From an uncultured Slackia sp. (GTDB taxonomy: Bacteria; Actinomycetota; Coriobacteriia; Coriobacteriales; Eggerthellaceae), in the NCBI GenBank assembly GCA_900553775.1, contig USEZ01000069.1:1-9113 (forward strand): a stretch of DNA of 9,113 nucleotides, read 5' to 3'. The notes under the pieces were generated by a model. The model had not been told where the DNA came from, did no database searches, and was given only the letters and a program-made list of their open reading frames with translations. Made by a program: the position numbers and the translations under genes. Of this stretch, positions 1-6,862 are shown piece by piece (the stretch's first letter is position 1; each line of letters opens with the position of its first letter).

Positions 1-3
1 TCA

Positions 4-372
4 ATGGACAAGATCATCATCGAGAACCTGCAGGTGCATGCCAACCACGGCGTGTTTCCCGAGGAAAACGCGCTCGGTCAGCGTTTCGTCATATCGGCCG
101 TCCTGCATGCCGATTTGCGCGCTGCGGGAAAAAGCGACGCGCTGGAAGACTCTATCGACTATGGCACTGCCTGCCATCTGATCGACGGGTATACCCGCTC
201 GCATACGCATAAGCTGCTCGAGCGGTTGAGCCAGGGACTGGCCGATGCCCTTTTCGACAGGTTTCCCGCAATCGAACGCGTGGAGCTGACGGTCAAAAAG
301 CCCTGGGCCCCGATCGGCCTGCCGCTCGACTACGCGGCGGTGGCGATCGATCGTGCGCGCGAAAACCGGTAG
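4..372 (+). CDS. folB: Dihydroneopterin aldolase
   Basis: This cytoplasmic enzyme converts 7,8-dihydroneopterin to 6-hydroxymethyl-7,8-dihydropterin and glycolaldehyde in folate synthesis. The product is 122 aa, the usual length for the family, and appears complete. It aligns by eye with the Staphylococcus aureus enzyme with a one-residue offset: HGVFPEEN (15-22) holds the active-site Glu21, SIDYG (50-54) holds Tyr53, LLE (71-73) holds Glu73, and KKP (98-100) holds the catalytic Lys99. The pattern FxIxxxLxxD (about 28-37), which precedes the DALEDSIDYG segment, is also typical. The ATG is only three bases from the window edge, so its ribosome binding site and any upstream folate gene (folP or folE would be usual) cannot be seen. 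No folK follows on this strand. A longer N-terminus cannot be excluded, but the start fits the family. Confidence 0.95.
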   Translation: MDKIIIENLQVHANHGVFPEENALGQRFVISAVLHADLRAAGKSDALEDSIDYGTACHLIDGYTRSHTHKLLERLSQGLADALFDRFPAIERVELTVKKPWAPIGLPLDYAAVAIDRARENR

Positions 373-585
373 GGCGCATAGGCGCCGCGCTGCCGATCAA
401 CCTGCCTTCTGTCGCGATCGAATCATACATGCCGCATGTCGATCGGGAGCGCGCGGGCGTTGCGTGCGGGAATACGCGCGGGGTTTCCGTCGTTGAATGC
501 CATCGTGTGCGGGCGTATGCGAGGCGCTCTCGATTCGTGCGCAATCCTCATGCGTTCGATGCCGCATGGAAGCGGCGGGCCTTCG
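373..585. other. Convergent intergenic gap, no gene
   Basis: These 213 bases lie between the convergent ends of folB and the transporter. Short open frames cross it on both strands, but their translations are arginine/proline-rich composition artefacts without recognisable domains. Two small stem-loops are visible: GGCGC (373-377) with GCGCC (382-386), just after the folB stop, and GCCGC (561-565) with GCGGC (572-576), about 10 bases after the transporter stop on the minus strand. Neither is followed by a T-run, so neither is a convincing intrinsic terminator; Rho-dependent ends or convergent readthrough are possible. Confidence 0.6.
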
Positions 586-1584
586 TCAGCCTTCTTTCGA
601 GCTGCGCATTTCTTCGGCGGCGACGGCGTTCGCATCGAGCCGATGCTTTTTCAGAGGGAGCGCCTCGCTTACCACGATGCCCGCTCCGATAAGCACGAAT
701 CCGACCGTCATGATCGCCGTGACGGATTCGCCGAGAAACGCCACCGAGAAGACCACCCCGAACACGCTTTCGGTGGCGAGGAACAGCGCCGCAGGCGCAG
801 GCGCCACATGGGCCACGCCGACGTTTTGCAGCGAAAGCGCGATGCACGAAGCGAACACCACGATGTAGGCCACATTGCCGAATACGCCCGGGTCGGCAAG
901 GACGCTCCAGTCGGGCATTCCCTCTGCGAAAAGACCGACGGCGCATCCGATGACGCCTGCGGTGAGGAATTGCACGACGGTGAGCGTCAGCGCGTCGCGG
1001 CCGTCGGAAAGTTTCGCGGTGAAGGCGATGTGCAGTCCGAGAAACGCCGCCGACGCGATGGTGACGGCCTCGCCGAATCCGAACGAGAGCGTTTCGAACC
1101 CGTCCGAAAAAGACACGAAGCCTACGCCTGCGATGCATAGCGCCACGGCGATAAGGTTGTAGCGCGTGGGGCGCATGCGCGATATCGCCCATGCGAAAAA
1201 CGGGACGAACGCGCAGTAGGTGCTGGTGAGAAACGAGCTTTTGGCGGCGGTGGTGTCGGTGAGCCCTGCGGTGTTGCAGGCGTACGACGCCGCCAAGAAC
1301 ACGCCGAGGAAGATGCCCGCCACGATGCTCTCGCGGTCGATATGCGTGCGCACGAGCTTGAAGCACACGGCAAGCAGAATCAGCCCTGAAAAGAAGAAGC
1401 GCACGCCCACGAGCCACAGCGGCGGCAGCGCATCCACGGTGTCTTTGACTACGACGGTGCCGAGCCCCCAGATGGCGGCGGCCAGCACGAGCATGCCCTT
1501 GTACGACCACGGCGGCAGCGCGATGCGGCCCGCCGAAAAGCGGCGCTGCGTATTTCCGGGACGTATGTCGCGCAGTTGGGCCAT
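586..1584 (-). CDS. EamA/DMT-superfamily inner-membrane transporter
   Basis: This is a 332-aa polytopic membrane protein of the drug/metabolite transporter superfamily with two EamA repeats, at roughly residues 30-160 and 167-306, giving about ten hydrophobic segments. The first repeat contains the AAIWGLG turn (36-42) and the second ends in the family-typical segment ALFLATESVFG (266-276) followed by FLGE (283-286). The substrate cannot be inferred; relatives move amino acids, metabolites or drugs. The first 30 residues are Arg-rich and cytosolic, and the C-terminal tail after about 310 is charged. I chose the ATG at 1584 because a promoter-like sequence sits exactly where a leaderless transcript would begin there. 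The open frame extends upstream to 1800, but that part is low-complexity Arg/Pro sequence and unlikely to be translated. Met31 is an alternative start that would trim the tail. The gene is separated from the kinase operon by a strong terminator. Confidence 0.88.
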   Translation of the reverse strand: MAQLRDIRPGNTQRRFSAGRIALPPWSYKGMLVLAAAIWGLGTVVVKDTVDALPPLWLVGVRFFFSGLILLAVCFKLVRTHIDRESIVAGIFLGVFLAASYACNTAGLTDTTAAKSSFLTSTYCAFVPFFAWAISRMRPTRYNLIAVALCIAGVGFVSFSDGFETLSFGFGEAVTIASAAFLGLHIAFTAKLSDGRDALTLTVVQFLTAGVIGCAVGLFAEGMPDWSVLADPGVFGNVAYIVVFASCIALSLQNVGVAHVAPAPAALFLATESVFGVVFSVAFLGESVTAIMTVGFVLIGAGIVVSEALPLKKHRLDANAVAAEEMRSSKEG

Positions 1585-1590
1585 GGCGCT

Positions 1591-1619
1591 ATCGTATCCG
1601 ACACGCCCGCGTTCGTCTA
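1591..1619 (-). promoter_or_regulatory. Candidate leaderless promoter of the transporter gene
   Basis: On the minus strand TAGACG (1614-1619, four of six matches to TTGACA) is followed by a 17-base spacer and TACGAT (1591-1596, a TAnnnT-type -10). Six bases then lead to the ATG at 1584, so transcription would start at or next to the A of the start codon. No Shine-Dalgarno is visible in front of this ATG, which fits a leaderless mRNA, common in actinobacteria. This is predicted from sequence only. Confidence 0.5.
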
Positions 1620-1689
1620 TGGGCCGGCACCCCCCCTGGGCCGGCTGCGCGTATCGTTTGCACAGCGGAGCGGATGCATCGAAGCGAAG

Positions 1690-1752
1690 AGGCCCGCCAG
1701 GAGCGCCCGAAGGAAGCGTCGCAGGCGATGGGCGCTTTCTCGACGCGGGCCT
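1690..1752. repeat. Nested inverted repeat, possible structured RNA or operator
   Basis: An outer 8-bp arm pair, AGGCCCGC (1690-1697) and GCGGGCCT (1745-1752), encloses an inner 7-bp pair, AGCGCCC (1702-1708) and GGGCGCT (1730-1736). They are separated by internal loops of 4 and 8 bases, with a 21-base apical segment (1709-1729). Both pairs are perfect and collinear, so a single long irregular stem could form in RNA from either strand. It lies between the kinase-operon terminator and the transporter promoter, in the only sizeable gene-free area of the window. No known riboswitch class is recognised. High GC content makes some chance pairing possible. Confidence 0.45.
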
Positions 1753-1864
1753 TGCCGGGATGGAAGGCGGCCGGCTGGGGGCGCAGCGCCGTTCGCGCAT
1801 AAGCGAAGTCTCGGGAATCGCGAGTCGGAGCGAATGTCGGGCGGCTCTTCCGGACAGGCATAAA

Positions 1865-1892
1865 GAAAGCCCCCGGAGCTCCGGGGGCTTTC
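1865..1892 (-). terminator. Intrinsic terminator of the FHA-PstP-SEDS/PBP-kinase operon
   Basis: This is a perfect 28-base palindrome whose arms read GAAAGCCCCCGGAG and its exact complement. It begins four bases after the kinase stop codon on the minus strand. The hairpin is followed on that strand by a T-rich run (TTTAT, with T residues also in the 3' arm), the normal form of a factor-independent terminator. On the plus strand the sequence after the palindrome is GGCGTC, so termination is directed to the minus strand. It separates the operon from the transporter gene. Confidence 0.9.
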
Positions 1893-1896
1893 GGCG

Positions 1897-3918
1897 TCAG
1901 TCTTCGTTTTTGTCGGCGTCGTCTTGGCCGGCTCCCGACCCTGACCCGTCGGCGTTGCCATTGCCGTTTCCGTCGCCCGATCCGTTATTGCCGCCGTTGC
2001 CGCTATCGGACGAGGGGCCGGTGGATACCGTGATGGTTATCGTATCGCCCTTCTTGCCCTGTCCGCTGGAAGGAGACTGTTTGACGACGGTGCCCTTGGG
2101 CTGGTCGCTCGAGGTTTCCACGACGTTGTAGCGGAAACCGGCCTCGGCGATTTTCGTCTGGGCGTCGGCCGAGGTCATGCCTACGACGTTGGGGATATCG
2201 ATCGGCTTGGTGTCGGGGTCTTCGCCCTTCGAGACGGCGATCGTGACCGTTTCGCCCTTGGCGAGTTTGCCTCCGTTGGGGTTCTGGCTCATGACCACGC
2301 CTTCGGCGTATTTGTCGCTGTATTCGCCCGTGACGACCTCTACGGCGAAGCCCGCCTTTTCAAGCGTGCTCTTGGCGCTCGCCTTGTCGGAGCCCACCAC
2401 ATTGGGAACCTCGATATCCTCGGGGCCGGTGGAAATCCAGTACTTCACCGTGGTGCCCTTGTCGGCTTTCGAGCCCGCCTCGGGGCTTTGCTTGCTCACG
2501 GTGTCTTTGTCGGCGTCGGATGCCTCGTTGCCGGCATATTGGGGCGTGTATCCCGCATCTTCCAGGGATTTCTCGGCCTGCTCGGCGGTCATGCCCTTCA
2601 GGTCGGGAATCGAGCCGTTCTCTACGCCCTTCGAGATGACGAGGTTCACCTTCTCGCCCTTCTCAAGCGCGGTGTCGGCGCCCGGGTCTTGCTTGCATAC
2701 GCGGCCCGCCACGGTGTCGGCGTTGAACTCCTCGGTGATGTCGCCCACCACGTATCCTGCCGCTTCGATCGCCTTGGTGGCGGATTCCTGCGTCTGGCCG
2801 ATCACATCGGGCACCTTGGCGCCTCCGCCGCCGTTCATAAGCGCCATGGCGATGGCGGCGATGGCGATGATGCCCGCGATCAGCCCGACCACGATGCCGA
2901 TGGTCTTCTTGTTCGACTTCTTCTTGGCGTCGTCGTCCATGCGAAACGACGTTGCCTGCATGGGGCCCGAGGTGCCGGGGCCCACGGCGGGCATGACGGC
3001 GGTGCCGCCTTCGGCTCCCATGGCCATGGTGTTCATGGAGCCCACGCCGCCCATCACGGCGGTCGGCGCCGACGACACGGCTCCGGCGACGCCTGTGACG
3101 GGGCGGCCCATGAGGAAGTCGTCGAGCGCGTGCTTCATGTCGCGCACGGTCTGGAAACGGTTGTAGGGGTTTTTCTCCATGGCCTTCATGATGATGGCCT
3201 CGAGGTCGGGGCTGATGTCGGGCTTGACCTGGCTCGGCGGCAGCGGCGCCTCGTTGACCTGGCGCATGGCGACGCTGACGGCATCGGGGCCGTCGAAGGG
3301 CAGCTGTCCGGTGGCGGCTTCGTAGAGCACGCAGCCGAGTGAATAGATGTCGCTTGCGCCGTCGAGCTCTTTGCCCTGCGCCTGTTCGGGGGAGATGTAA
3401 TGGGCGGTGCCCAGCACGCTGGACGTTTTCGCCTTCACGCTGTTTTTCGCGCGCGCGATGCCGAAGTCCATCACCTTCACGTTGCCGTCGGGCTGCACCA
3501 TGATGTTTTGCGGCTTGATGTCGCGGTGCATGATGTCTTGGCCGTGGGCGACCGAAAGCGCCTGGCATACCTGGCTGCCGATTTCTGCCACCTTGCGCTG
3601 GTTGATCGCGCCGCGCTGCTGGATGGCGCTTTTCAAATCGGTGCCGCGCACGTATTCCATGACGATGAAGTACGTGCCTTCGTCCTGGCCCCAGTCGTAG
3701 ACGTTGACGATGTAGGGGCTTTGCAGGTTGGCGGCCGACGCCGCCTCTTGTTTGAAGCGGGCGGTGAATTCGGAGTCGGCGGCGTATTGGGGCAGCATGA
3801 CCTTCACGGCCACCGAGCGGCCGAGTACCTGGTCTTGCGCTTTGTAGACTTCGGCCATGCCGCCGATGCCGATGCGTTCGGTAATCTTGTACCGTCCGTT
3901 GAACACCCTTCCTATCAC
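1897..3918 (-). CDS. pknB: PASTA-domain Ser/Thr protein kinase, PknB/StkP/PrkC type
   Basis: A 673-aa membrane kinase that links cell-wall state to phosphorylation of growth and division proteins. The cytoplasmic kinase domain spans about 10-270: glycine-rich loop GIGGMAEV (17-24), catalytic Lys39 in AVK, catalytic loop HRDIKPQN (131-138, Asp133), DFG (151-153), activation loop 154-176 with GTAHYISPE (170-178). A Gly/Ala/Met-rich juxtamembrane segment (271-337) follows, containing TAVM twice (286-289 and 306-309). One transmembrane helix lies at about 339-361. Outside the cell are four PASTA repeats, at about 367-431, 436-498, 502-565 and 573-634, each beginning with a (V/I)P(D/N) core and ending S-x-G. 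These bind muropeptides or lipid II in homologues. A Gly/Asn/Ser/Asp tail (636-673) ends the protein. The start is GTG at 3918, with AGGGAG six bases upstream. The gene lies 124 bases after the SEDS-PBP gene and is last in the operon. No PknA homologue is present in the window. Confidence 0.96.
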   Translation of the reverse strand: MIGRVFNGRYKITERIGIGGMAEVYKAQDQVLGRSVAVKVMLPQYAADSEFTARFKQEAASAANLQSPYIVNVYDWGQDEGTYFIVMEYVRGTDLKSAIQQRGAINQRKVAEIGSQVCQALSVAHGQDIMHRDIKPQNIMVQPDGNVKVMDFGIARAKNSVKAKTSSVLGTAHYISPEQAQGKELDGASDIYSLGCVLYEAATGQLPFDGPDAVSVAMRQVNEAPLPPSQVKPDISPDLEAIIMKAMEKNPYNRFQTVRDMKHALDDFLMGRPVTGVAGAVSSAPTAVMGGVGSMNTMAMGAEGGTAVMPAVGPGTSGPMQATSFRMDDDAKKKSNKKTIGIVVGLIAGIIAIAAIAMALMNGGGGAKVPDVIGQTQESATKAIEAAGYVVGDITEEFNADTVAGRVCKQDPGADTALEKGEKVNLVISKGVENGSIPDLKGMTAEQAEKSLEDAGYTPQYAGNEASDADKDTVSKQSPEAGSKADKGTTVKYWISTGPEDIEVPNVVGSDKASAKSTLEKAGFAVEVVTGEYSDKYAEGVVMSQNPNGGKLAKGETVTIAVSKGEDPDTKPIDIPNVVGMTSADAQTKIAEAGFRYNVVETSSDQPKGTVVKQSPSSGQGKKGDTITITVSTGPSSDSGNGGNNGSGDGNGNGNADGSGSGAGQDDADKNED

Positions 3919-4042
3919 GATTCTCTCCCTCTATCTCTATATCTGTCTCGTTGCCTCATACGGTTCGCCTCGACTGCGCTTTTTGGCTCGAGCGTCGTTT
4001 CCGGAAAGCCGGAATATCGGTGAAACCGTCATCGTACCTTAC
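3919..4042 (-). other. 124-nt spacer between SEDS-PBP and kinase genes, with two hairpins
   Basis: This is the only real gap inside the operon. Read on the minus strand, it contains CGGT/ACCG (4018-4028, 3-base loop) followed at once by TTCCGG/CCGGAA (3999-4014, 4-base loop). Neither hairpin is followed by a T-run, so a full terminator is unlikely. Attenuation, an mRNA processing or stability site, or an internal promoter for the kinase would each fit. I could not find a convincing -35/-10 pair. The last 30 bases before the kinase GTG are an unusually AG-rich run with ATAGAG-type repeats. Confidence 0.45.
3925..3930 (-). promoter_or_regulatory. Ribosome binding site of the kinase gene
   Basis: AGGGAG lies six bases before the GTG at 3918, in a purine-rich stretch, and fixes GTG as the start. 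No other start nearby has comparable spacing. Confidence 0.75.
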
Positions 4043-6862
4043 CTACAGCAGACCTTGCACCTCGAGCGCGGTTTGAATCACGCTTTTCGCACGAGAGCTG
4101 GCCTCGCCCGATTCGTCGTCGCCATGGACGCCCTCTTCGATCACCACGGCCACGACGATGCGCGGGTTGTCGGCGGGCGCGAAGCCCACGAACCAGCTGT
4201 CGTTGTACTCCTTGTTGGTTTCGGCGGTGCCGGTCTTGCCGGCCACGTCGACGCCCTTGATCGCGGCGTCGCGTCCGGTGCCGTTCTGCACGACGCCGAG
4301 CATCATGTCGGTGATGGAGTCGGCGGTCTGCTTGCTCATGACGGTTCCGTAGGCTTTCGGCGAGGCGTTGAAGGAATGCTCGCCTTTCGCGTTGTAGACG
4401 CTTTCCACGAAATACGGGGTTTCTAAAACGCCGTCGTTGGCGATGGCCGAAGCCACCATGGCCATCTGCATGACGGTTGCCTGCGGGCCTGCGGGGCTTT
4501 CGTGCTGGCCGACGGGCTGGCCGCATGCCGCCCATGCCGTCTCCCACGTGGTCATTTCCTCGGGGTCGGGCATCAGGCTGGTGTAAAGCGGCAGCTCAAG
4601 GCCGTCGATGGTTTTGCCGAAGCCGAACTTCTCGGCCGTTTCGACCAAAAGGTCGGCGCCCACCTCGTCGGCTCCGAGCGCGCCGAAGGCGGTGTTGGAC
4701 GATACCTCGGTCGCGCGTTTGAGCGTGATCGTCCCGTAGCCCACGTCGTTGGCGTTGGTTACCTTCGCATTGCCGATTTCGGCGAAGGCGGGCGCTTCGA
4801 CCTGGGTGTTCTCGGAAGCGAGGCCGTTTTCGAGCAGTGCCGTGAGCGTGACCAGCTTGAACGTGGAGCCGGGCGCGTACAGCGCGTTGGTGGCGCGATT
4901 GATGAGCGCGCCGTTCGACGGGTCGCTTCCGGCGGATACGCTTTCGAGCAGGGTTTCCACATCGGCGTTGGAATACGTCGGCGAGCTGGCGCTTGCGAGC
5001 ACGGCGCCCGTTTCGGGGTCGAGGGCCACCACGGCGCCCTTGTAGCCTTGCAGCACCTGCTCGGCCGTCTGCTGGATCTTCGAGTTCAGCGTGAGAACCA
5101 CGTCGTTTCCGGGAGTGTTCACGCCCGCCAGGTAGTTCACCACATCGGACCAGCTGGCGAAGTTCTCCTGGCCTTTGAGCGTGTCGTTCATGGATTGCTC
5201 GATGCCCGACAGGCCGTATTGCTGCGAGTAGTAGCCCACCACGTGGCTCGCGAGGCTTCCCTGCGGGTAGGTGCGCGCATAGGTTCCGTCTTCCTGTCGC
5301 ACGCTTTCCGCCAGCACTACGCCGTCGTAGGTGTTGATCGAGCCGCGTTCGGTGCGCGATTCCTTATACAGCGTGTGGTTGTTGCCCGGATAGCTCTGAT
5401 ATTCGTCGGCCATGAACACCATGATGTAGGTGAGGTTGGCTACGAGCGCCGCGAACAGCAGCGCGAAGGCGAGCATGGTGGACGTGAGGCGACGGCCCAG
5501 GGCCACGCGTCCGAGCACGCCCGTATCGCCCGCGCCGCGCGTCGAGCCGTGGGCGCCGATCGCGCGCATGCGCATGGTGCCGTCTTTGATTTCGGAATTG
5601 ATGCCGGTGCCTTCGTCGCCGCAGCGCAGAAGCAGGCCGATGCCGATGAAGCTGGCAAGAAGCGACGAGCCGCCCTGGCTGATGAAGGGCAGCGTGAGGC
5701 CGGTCAGCGGGATGAGGCGCGTGACGCCGCCTACGATGATGAAGGCCTGCAGCACGATGGTCACGGTGACGCCTACGGCCACAAACGAGCTCACGTCGCT
5801 TTTCGCACGCGCGGCGGTGGCGAAGCCGCGCACGGCCAGGCACAGGAACAAAAGCAGCACGCCCGCGCCGCCGAGCAGGCCGGTTTCTTCGGCGATGGCG
5901 GCGAAGATGAAGTCGGACTCCACGACGGGGATGTTCTGCGCGAGGCCGTTGCCCACGCCCACGCCCGTCAGCCCGCCGTCGGCGAGCGAATAGATGGACT
6001 GGCACAGCTGATATCCCGTCCCCATGGCGTCCGAGAACGGGTCGAGCCAGGTGTTCACGCGGATCTGGATATGTCCGAACGCCGCGTAGAGCACCACGCA
6101 GCCCAAGGCCGCCAGGCCGAATCCCACGATGAGGAACATCTTCTTGCCGCTTGCCACGTAGAGCATGGTGAGGAAGAGCACAAAGCACACGAGCGCGCTG
6201 CCGAGGTCTTTCTCGAACACGGCGATGGAAAACGAGATGCCCCACATGACGAGCAGGGGCACGATCGTGGCGGCGTCGGGCAGGTAGAAGCGGCCCACGC
6301 GCACGGTGAACACCGAAAGCATCTCGCGGTTCTGCGCCAGATACGAGGCGAGGAAGATCACGATGCAGACCTTCGCGATTTCGCCCGGCTGGAAGCTGAA
6401 CCCGCCGATCTTGATCCAGATGCGGCTGCCGAGGACCTCCTGGCCGATGCCGGGGAGCATGGGCATGAGCAGAAGCACGATGCCGAGCACCATGAAGGTG
6501 TATTTGTAGCGCGCGAGCTTGTCGAGATTGCGCACGACGGCCAGCACGCCCACCATGAGCGCTATTCCTAGGAAAAGCCACATGACCTGGCGCATTGCCA
6601 AATCGGGCGCAAGGCGCGTGACGAAGGCGATGCCGATGCCCGAAAGCGCGAACACCACGGGCATGATAGCGGGATCGGCGTTTTTGGCGAAAATGCGCAC
6701 GCCGATGTGCGCCACGACGAATGCGCCGAACAGCCCGACGGGAACGGCGAGCGTTTCAAGCGACAGCACGGTGCCCTCTTTGACGAGCACCATGGAGAAC
6801 AGCAGCAGCACGAACGGGGCCGCCAGGCACAGCAGCAAAAGCTCGGTATTGCGGCGCGTCAT
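4043..6862 (-). CDS. SEDS glycosyltransferase fused to class B penicillin-binding protein (RodA-PbpA fusion)
   Basis: A 939-aa fusion expected to carry both peptidoglycan polymerase and transpeptidase activities. Residues 1-413 are a multi-pass SEDS (RodA/FtsW/SpoVE) domain. It has the LDPF segment (273-276), GYQ (283-285), ESDFIF (315-320, where Asp317 matches the essential SEDS aspartate) and the family signature PLTGLTLPFISQGGSS (385-400). A cytoplasmic, Arg/Gly-rich linker (about 414-460) leads to a single transmembrane helix (about 461-484). An extracytoplasmic pedestal follows, starting RGSI (507-510), and then a transpeptidase domain with STFK (666-669, nucleophile Ser666), SSN (721-723) and KTGT (876-879). 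All catalytic motifs are intact, with no internal stop or frameshift. There is no PASTA domain in the PBP part. Related actinobacteria encode these as adjacent rodA and pbpA genes. The ATG overlaps the pstP stop as ATGA, and its Shine-Dalgarno (GGTGA) is weak, suggesting translational coupling. By synteny it is RodA/PbpA-like (elongation) rather than FtsW/FtsI-like. Confidence 0.95.
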   Translation of the reverse strand: MTRRNTELLLLCLAAPFVLLLFSMVLVKEGTVLSLETLAVPVGLFGAFVVAHIGVRIFAKNADPAIMPVVFALSGIGIAFVTRLAPDLAMRQVMWLFLGIALMVGVLAVVRNLDKLARYKYTFMVLGIVLLLMPMLPGIGQEVLGSRIWIKIGGFSFQPGEIAKVCIVIFLASYLAQNREMLSVFTVRVGRFYLPDAATIVPLLVMWGISFSIAVFEKDLGSALVCFVLFLTMLYVASGKKMFLIVGFGLAALGCVVLYAAFGHIQIRVNTWLDPFSDAMGTGYQLCQSIYSLADGGLTGVGVGNGLAQNIPVVESDFIFAAIAEETGLLGGAGVLLLFLCLAVRGFATAARAKSDVSSFVAVGVTVTIVLQAFIIVGGVTRLIPLTGLTLPFISQGGSSLLASFIGIGLLLRCGDEGTGINSEIKDGTMRMRAIGAHGSTRGAGDTGVLGRVALGRRLTSTMLAFALLFAALVANLTYIMVFMADEYQSYPGNNHTLYKESRTERGSINTYDGVVLAESVRQEDGTYARTYPQGSLASHVVGYYSQQYGLSGIEQSMNDTLKGQENFASWSDVVNYLAGVNTPGNDVVLTLNSKIQQTAEQVLQGYKGAVVALDPETGAVLASASSPTYSNADVETLLESVSAGSDPSNGALINRATNALYAPGSTFKLVTLTALLENGLASENTQVEAPAFAEIGNAKVTNANDVGYGTITLKRATEVSSNTAFGALGADEVGADLLVETAEKFGFGKTIDGLELPLYTSLMPDPEEMTTWETAWAACGQPVGQHESPAGPQATVMQMAMVASAIANDGVLETPYFVESVYNAKGEHSFNASPKAYGTVMSKQTADSITDMMLGVVQNGTGRDAAIKGVDVAGKTGTAETNKEYNDSWFVGFAPADNPRIVVAVVIEEGVHGDDESGEASSRAKSVIQTALEVQGLL

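Larger units (their letters stand above)
1585..1864. other. Gene-free region between operon terminator and transporter
   Basis: These 280 bases contain no supportable gene. The open frames across them translate to Arg/Pro/Ala-rich sequence without domains. The region carries the candidate transporter promoter near its left end and the nested inverted repeat in the middle. The stretch from about 1753 to 1864 shows only short imperfect palindromes and no feature I can name. Confidence 0.6.

Noticed and set aside
373..386. GGCGC/GCGCC hairpin as folB terminator
   Set aside because: A five-bp stem with no T-run is too weak to call a terminator.
436..1140. 234-aa open frame on the plus strand overlapping the transporter
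   Set aside because: The Arg/His/Asp-rich translation lacks domains, and the minus-strand frame here encodes a clear EamA transporter.
1585..1800. Possible N-terminal extension of the transporter to 1800
   Set aside because: The 72 extra residues are Arg/Pro/Ala-rich, unlike any transporter N-terminus, and the promoter-like sequence and family length favour the ATG at 1584.
2177..3166. 329-aa and overlapping frames on the plus strand opposite the kinase
   Set aside because: They are antisense shadows of the PASTA and juxtamembrane repeats, with Ser/Thr/Pro-rich composition and no recognisable family.
5573..5575. Separate pbpA gene starting at the internal Met430 codon
   Set aside because: No stop codon separates it from the SEDS domain and no Shine-Dalgarno precedes it, so a fused product is the simpler reading.
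4502..6571. 689-aa open frame on the plus strand opposite the SEDS-PBP gene
   Set aside because: Its translation is His/Arg/Ala/Glu-rich without domains or hydrophobic pattern. It mirrors the codon bias of the real gene on the other strand, which has full catalytic motifs.
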